Positions 5,769 to 8,298 of a stretch of DNA of 8,298 nucleotides are shown piece after piece. The stretch spans positions 1-8,298 of the forward strand of contig ONMY01000123.1 of assembly GCA_900318975.1 (NCBI GenBank). Reading direction: 5' to 3'. This stretch comes from an uncultured Bacillota bacterium (GTDB taxonomy: Bacteria > Bacillota_I > Bacilli_A > Izemoplasmatales > UBA1188). The notes beneath the pieces were generated by a model. It saw nothing but the letters and a program-made list of their open reading frames with translations. It searched no databases and was not told the origin of the DNA. The position numbers were made by a program, and so were the translations under genes. Within the stretch, counting starts at the first letter, position 1. Each line of letters starts with the position of its first letter.

Positions 5769-7148
5769 ATGGCAAAAGTATTAATTGATTTAAAAAACAT
5801 TTGTAAAAATTTTGGCGAAACAGAAGTTTTACATGATTTCAATCTTCAAATTATGGAAAATGAATTTGTAACGCTCCTTGGACCATCCGGGTGCGGAAAG
5901 ACGACCCTCCTTAGAATGATTGGCGGTTTTGATTCTCCATCATATGGTGAAATCTATTTTGATGGAAAACTAATAAATGATGTAGAGCCAAATGAAAGAC
6001 CAATCAATACAGTATTCCAAAGATATGCTTTATTCCCACATCTAAATGTTTTTGATAATGTGGCTTTTGGTCTAAAGATTAAAAAGACACCAAAAGAAGA
6101 AATACAAAAATTAGTAATGGATGCACTTAAACAAGTCCATCTTGAAGAATATTATGATAGAAAGATCGATTCACTTTCTGGCGGACAGCAACAAAGAGTT
6201 GCGATGGCACGTGCAATCGTTCTTAAACCAAAACTCTTACTCTTAGATGAACCTCTTGCAGCCCTTGATAGAAAGCTAAGACAAGATTTACGATATGAAT
6301 TAAAAGATATGCAAAGAAGTCTTGGAATCACATTTATCTATGTAACACACGATCAAGAAGAAGCATTAACTATGTCTGACACCGTAGTTATAATGAACGA
6401 AGGAAGAATTCTTCAAATTGGTTCACCAGAAATGATATACAACGAACCTGAAACAAGATTTGTCGCAAACTTCATTGGCGAATCAAATATTGTTGAAGGA
6501 AAGATGATCAAAGATAATGTATGTATGTTTGAAGGCGTTCAATTCCCATGCACATATAAAGGCTTTTCAAAGAATGAAGAAGTTGATATTGTAATTAGAC
6601 CAGAAGATTTCTTAATTGTTAATAAGAATGAATCTAAATTAACTGGTAAAATCGATTCTAAAACATTCCAAGGTGCGGTTCATGAAATCAACATCATTGA
6701 CCAAAATGGAGTAGAACTAACTGTTCACACAACTAAAGATTACCCACTCGAGATGGAAGTTGGTTTAACAGTTGATCCTGAAAACATTACAGTAATGAAA
6801 AAACCAGGTGTTAACACATATAGTGGTGTGATGCAAGAAGATGGCTATGTTAAAGTTTCTGATGATATGATACTCGAAACTGAATCTGAACTTGAAGAAG
6901 GAACCGAAGTAGTAGTAAGAATTCTTACTCAAGATGTTCTTCTTGATGATATTGATGAATCAGATTTTGAAGGCACAATCACAGATATCAAGAAAAGAGA
7001 CCTTTACTATGATGTATATATAAAAGTTGGCGAAAACAAAATTGTATCTTCTACATCAAAAGTTCATAAAGTTGGCGAAGAAACAGGTATTTGGGTAAAG
7101 AAAGAAAAAGTAATCGTTAGTGTAGAGGAGGATTTAGAAAATGAATGA
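5769..7148 (+). CDS. potA: Spermidine/putrescine import ATP-binding protein PotA, extended C-terminus
   Basis: This 459-aa ATPase powers polyamine uptake with PotB, PotC and an extracellular binding protein. ATPase motifs: Walker A GPSGCGKT (38-45), Q-loop FQRYALFPH (Gln84), signature LSGGQQQRVAMARA (136-149), Walker B LLLLDEP (156-162), D-loop ALD (165-167) and switch THDQEEAL (His194). A regulatory TOBE domain follows at about 270-344 (VDIVIRPEDFLI ... VGLTVDPENITVMKK), where PotA proteins usually end at about 340-380 aa. Here roughly 100 more residues (350-452) show a similar order of motifs (VVVRILTQDVLL, FEGTITDI, YDVYIKV, TGIWVKKEKVIVSV), suggesting a second TOBE-like domain. The gene ends at TGA and overlaps potB by 8 nt. 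A repeat-rich leader suggests transcriptional control. The transporter class is clear; polyamine specificity rests on the family resemblance of all three subunits. Confidence 0.93.
   Translation: MAKVLIDLKNICKNFGETEVLHDFNLQIMENEFVTLLGPSGCGKTTLLRMIGGFDSPSYGEIYFDGKLINDVEPNERPINTVFQRYALFPHLNVFDNVAFGLKIKKTPKEEIQKLVMDALKQVHLEEYYDRKIDSLSGGQQQRVAMARAIVLKPKLLLLDEPLAALDRKLRQDLRYELKDMQRSLGITFIYVTHDQEEALTMSDTVVIMNEGRILQIGSPEMIYNEPETRFVANFIGESNIVEGKMIKDNVCMFEGVQFPCTYKGFSKNEEVDIVIRPEDFLIVNKNESKLTGKIDSKTFQGAVHEINIIDQNGVELTVHTTKDYPLEMEVGLTVDPENITVMKKPGVNTYSGVMQEDGYVKVSDDMILETESELEEGTEVVVRILTQDVLLDDIDESDFEGTITDIKKRDLYYDVYIKVGENKIVSSTSKVHKVGEETGIWVKKEKVIVSVEEDLENE
7126..7131 (+). promoter_or_regulatory. Ribosome binding site of potB inside potA
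   Basis: AGGAGG lies within the last codons of potA, 9 nt before ATG 7141. It supports the 8-nt overlap of the two genes. Confidence 0.7.
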
Positions 7149-8004
7149 TGATTCTACTAAAACTCAAGAATTAAAGCCTAGTAGAATTAAGCATTTAAAG
7201 AGCACTAAATCTTTCGCAATACCATACTTAGTATGGCTTGGGATGTTCCTTGTTATCCCAATGGCAATCCTCATCTTCCTTGCTTTTTCTACTTATGATT
7301 TTTCAGCACATGCTGAAATACATGGAACACTTAATAACTGGAAATACGTTTTCGCATCTAGTTATGCTTTAAACGTATTCTGGCCAAGTGTATTTAGAAG
7401 TTTTTATGTTTCATTTATAGTAACTATTATTTGTCTTTTAATAGGATACCCTGTTGCCTACTTTATGACTAAAATGAAGGCACGTTATAGAGCTCTTGTG
7501 ATGATTTTCTTATCACTCCCACTCTGGTGTAATCAAGTCCTTCGTATAGTATCATGGAGAACTATATTTGAAATACTTAATATGAATTATAATGAATATT
7601 ACATATTCAATATTATTGTCGCAATGGTTTCAATGTATATGCCATTTATGATACTTCCAATATTCACTGTCCTTGAAAAACTCGACAAGAGAGTAGTAGA
7701 AGCATCATATGATCTTGGCTGTTCAAGAATCCAATCATTCTTTAAAGTTACACTCCCTCTTTCTCTTGGCGGAATAGTATCTGGAATAATTATGACTTTC
7801 CTTCCATCTCTTACATCATTTGAGGTAAGTGATGCAGTAAGTTATAACACAGTACTCCTCCTCGGAAACTTAATCCATGCAAGATTCCATGGAACTGGTG
7901 GATACAATATTGGTAGTGTATTCTCTATTATTACTATTGTCTTTACAGTAGTAGGATTTATCCTAGTACTTAAGGTAGACAAGGAAGGAGAAACACTAAT
8001 CTAA
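7141..8004 (+). CDS. potB: Spermidine/putrescine ABC transporter permease PotB
   Basis: This 287-aa membrane protein is one of the two channel subunits. Predicted helices lie at about 26-49, 85-108, 117-137, 155-177, 207-226 and 256-277, after a charged cytoplasmic N-terminus. Family signs are LPLWCNQVLRIVSWR (126-140), PFMILPIFTVLEKLD (168-182), and the EAA loop EASYDLGCSRIQSFFKVTLP (187-206) that docks on the PotA ATPase. The region after the third helix (about 141-155) seems shorter than in E. coli PotB as I remember it, lacking part of the outside loop. It starts 8 nt inside potA with a strong AGGAGG, and its stop overlaps the potC start by one base (TAATG). Confidence 0.93.
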   Translation: MNDDSTKTQELKPSRIKHLKSTKSFAIPYLVWLGMFLVIPMAILIFLAFSTYDFSAHAEIHGTLNNWKYVFASSYALNVFWPSVFRSFYVSFIVTIICLLIGYPVAYFMTKMKARYRALVMIFLSLPLWCNQVLRIVSWRTIFEILNMNYNEYYIFNIIVAMVSMYMPFMILPIFTVLEKLDKRVVEASYDLGCSRIQSFFKVTLPLSLGGIVSGIIMTFLPSLTSFEVSDAVSYNTVLLLGNLIHARFHGTGGYNIGSVFSIITIVFTVVGFILVLKVDKEGETLI

Positions 8005-8298
8005 TGAAAAAGAGAACTGTTTTTGATTATTTATCTATAATTATGATGGTTTTAGCCTTCTTAATTATTTATGCCCCAATTGTTTTAATAATCATTATGT
8101 CCTTTACATCTACCTATTCTCTATCAGAAATTGGGACTGGTGGAACATTAAAGTGGTATCAATCACTTTTCACAATGAATTATGATAAACTAGATATCGC
8201 AACAAAATATCTAGCCAATGTAGATAGTCTAAAGACTGCAATTTTAAATACATTCTTTATCACTATCCTTTCAACTATTATTTCAACTTTCTTTGGAA
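8004..8298 (+). CDS. potC: Spermidine/putrescine ABC transporter permease PotC, N-terminal part
   Basis: The first 98 codons of the second channel subunit are present; the gene runs off the right edge. ATG 8004 overlaps the potB stop (TAATG); AAGGAAGGAG (7981-7990) lies upstream with rather long spacing, so coupling to potB is likely. The product begins MKKRTVFDY, then a membrane helix (about 10-32, including IIYAPIVLIIIMSF). TLKWYQSLF (49-57) is typical of PotC (TLKWY), followed by LNTFFITILST at the start of the next helix. The stretch between WYQSLF and LNTF is longer than in E. coli PotC as I recall it, by about a dozen residues. The EAA loop is outside the window. Confidence 0.9.
   Translation, partial: MKKRTVFDYLSIIMMVLAFLIIYAPIVLIIIMSFTSTYSLSEIGTGGTLKWYQSLFTMNYDKLDIATKYLANVDSLKTAILNTFFITILSTIISTFFG

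Noticed and set aside
1..8298. CRISPR array, insertion sequence, tRNA/rRNA genes or attachment sites
   Set aside because: No regularly spaced repeats, transposase-like frames, terminal inverted repeats or cloverleaf sequences were seen in either strand.

Overview
The window is AT-rich, every recognisable gene lies on the + strand, and the genes are tightly packed. It looks like a chromosomal segment of a low-GC member of the Firmicutes/Tenericutes. Tryptophan is always TGG, no gene carries an internal TGA, and potA appears to stop at TGA. This fits the standard bacterial code (for example Acholeplasma-like, Izemoplasma-like, Erysipelotrichia or RF39-type Bacilli) better than the Mycoplasma code. 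The exact taxon cannot be fixed from this sequence.

Layout: (1) 1-156 is the 3' end of mnmA, a tRNA 2-thiouridylase. (2) 232-3201 is a compact block of four overlapping genes: a secreted beta-rich protein with an Asp/Phe-rich acidic tail, a membrane-anchored protein with a large extracytoplasmic part, an ABC ATPase, and a six-helix ABC-2-like permease. None of the four has a function I can name. Their overlaps suggest translational coupling and joint action at the cell surface. (3) 3256-5565 is a pyk (pyruvate kinase) and diacylglycerol-kinase-family pair, with its own extended -10 promoter and a clear intrinsic terminator at the end. (4) 5594-5768 is a non-coding leader with a promoter, a 15-bp palindrome and six copies of the hexamer TGTTTA (either strand). 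(5) 5769-8298 is a spermidine/putrescine import operon, potA-potB-potC, with potC running off the right edge. A potD binding protein would be expected downstream but is not in view.

Working picture: the two right-hand units are ordinary metabolism (glycolysis, lipid phosphorylation, polyamine uptake) with some notable details. These are a pyruvate kinase whose residues predict K+ independence, a PotA with an apparent second C-terminal TOBE-like domain, and a repeat-rich operator region before potA. The most likely undescribed system is the four-gene block at 232-3201. Its first product resembles, in overall pattern only, aerolysin/ETX-MTX2-type beta-pore proteins, and it travels with a dedicated ABC transporter. 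That interpretation is inference.
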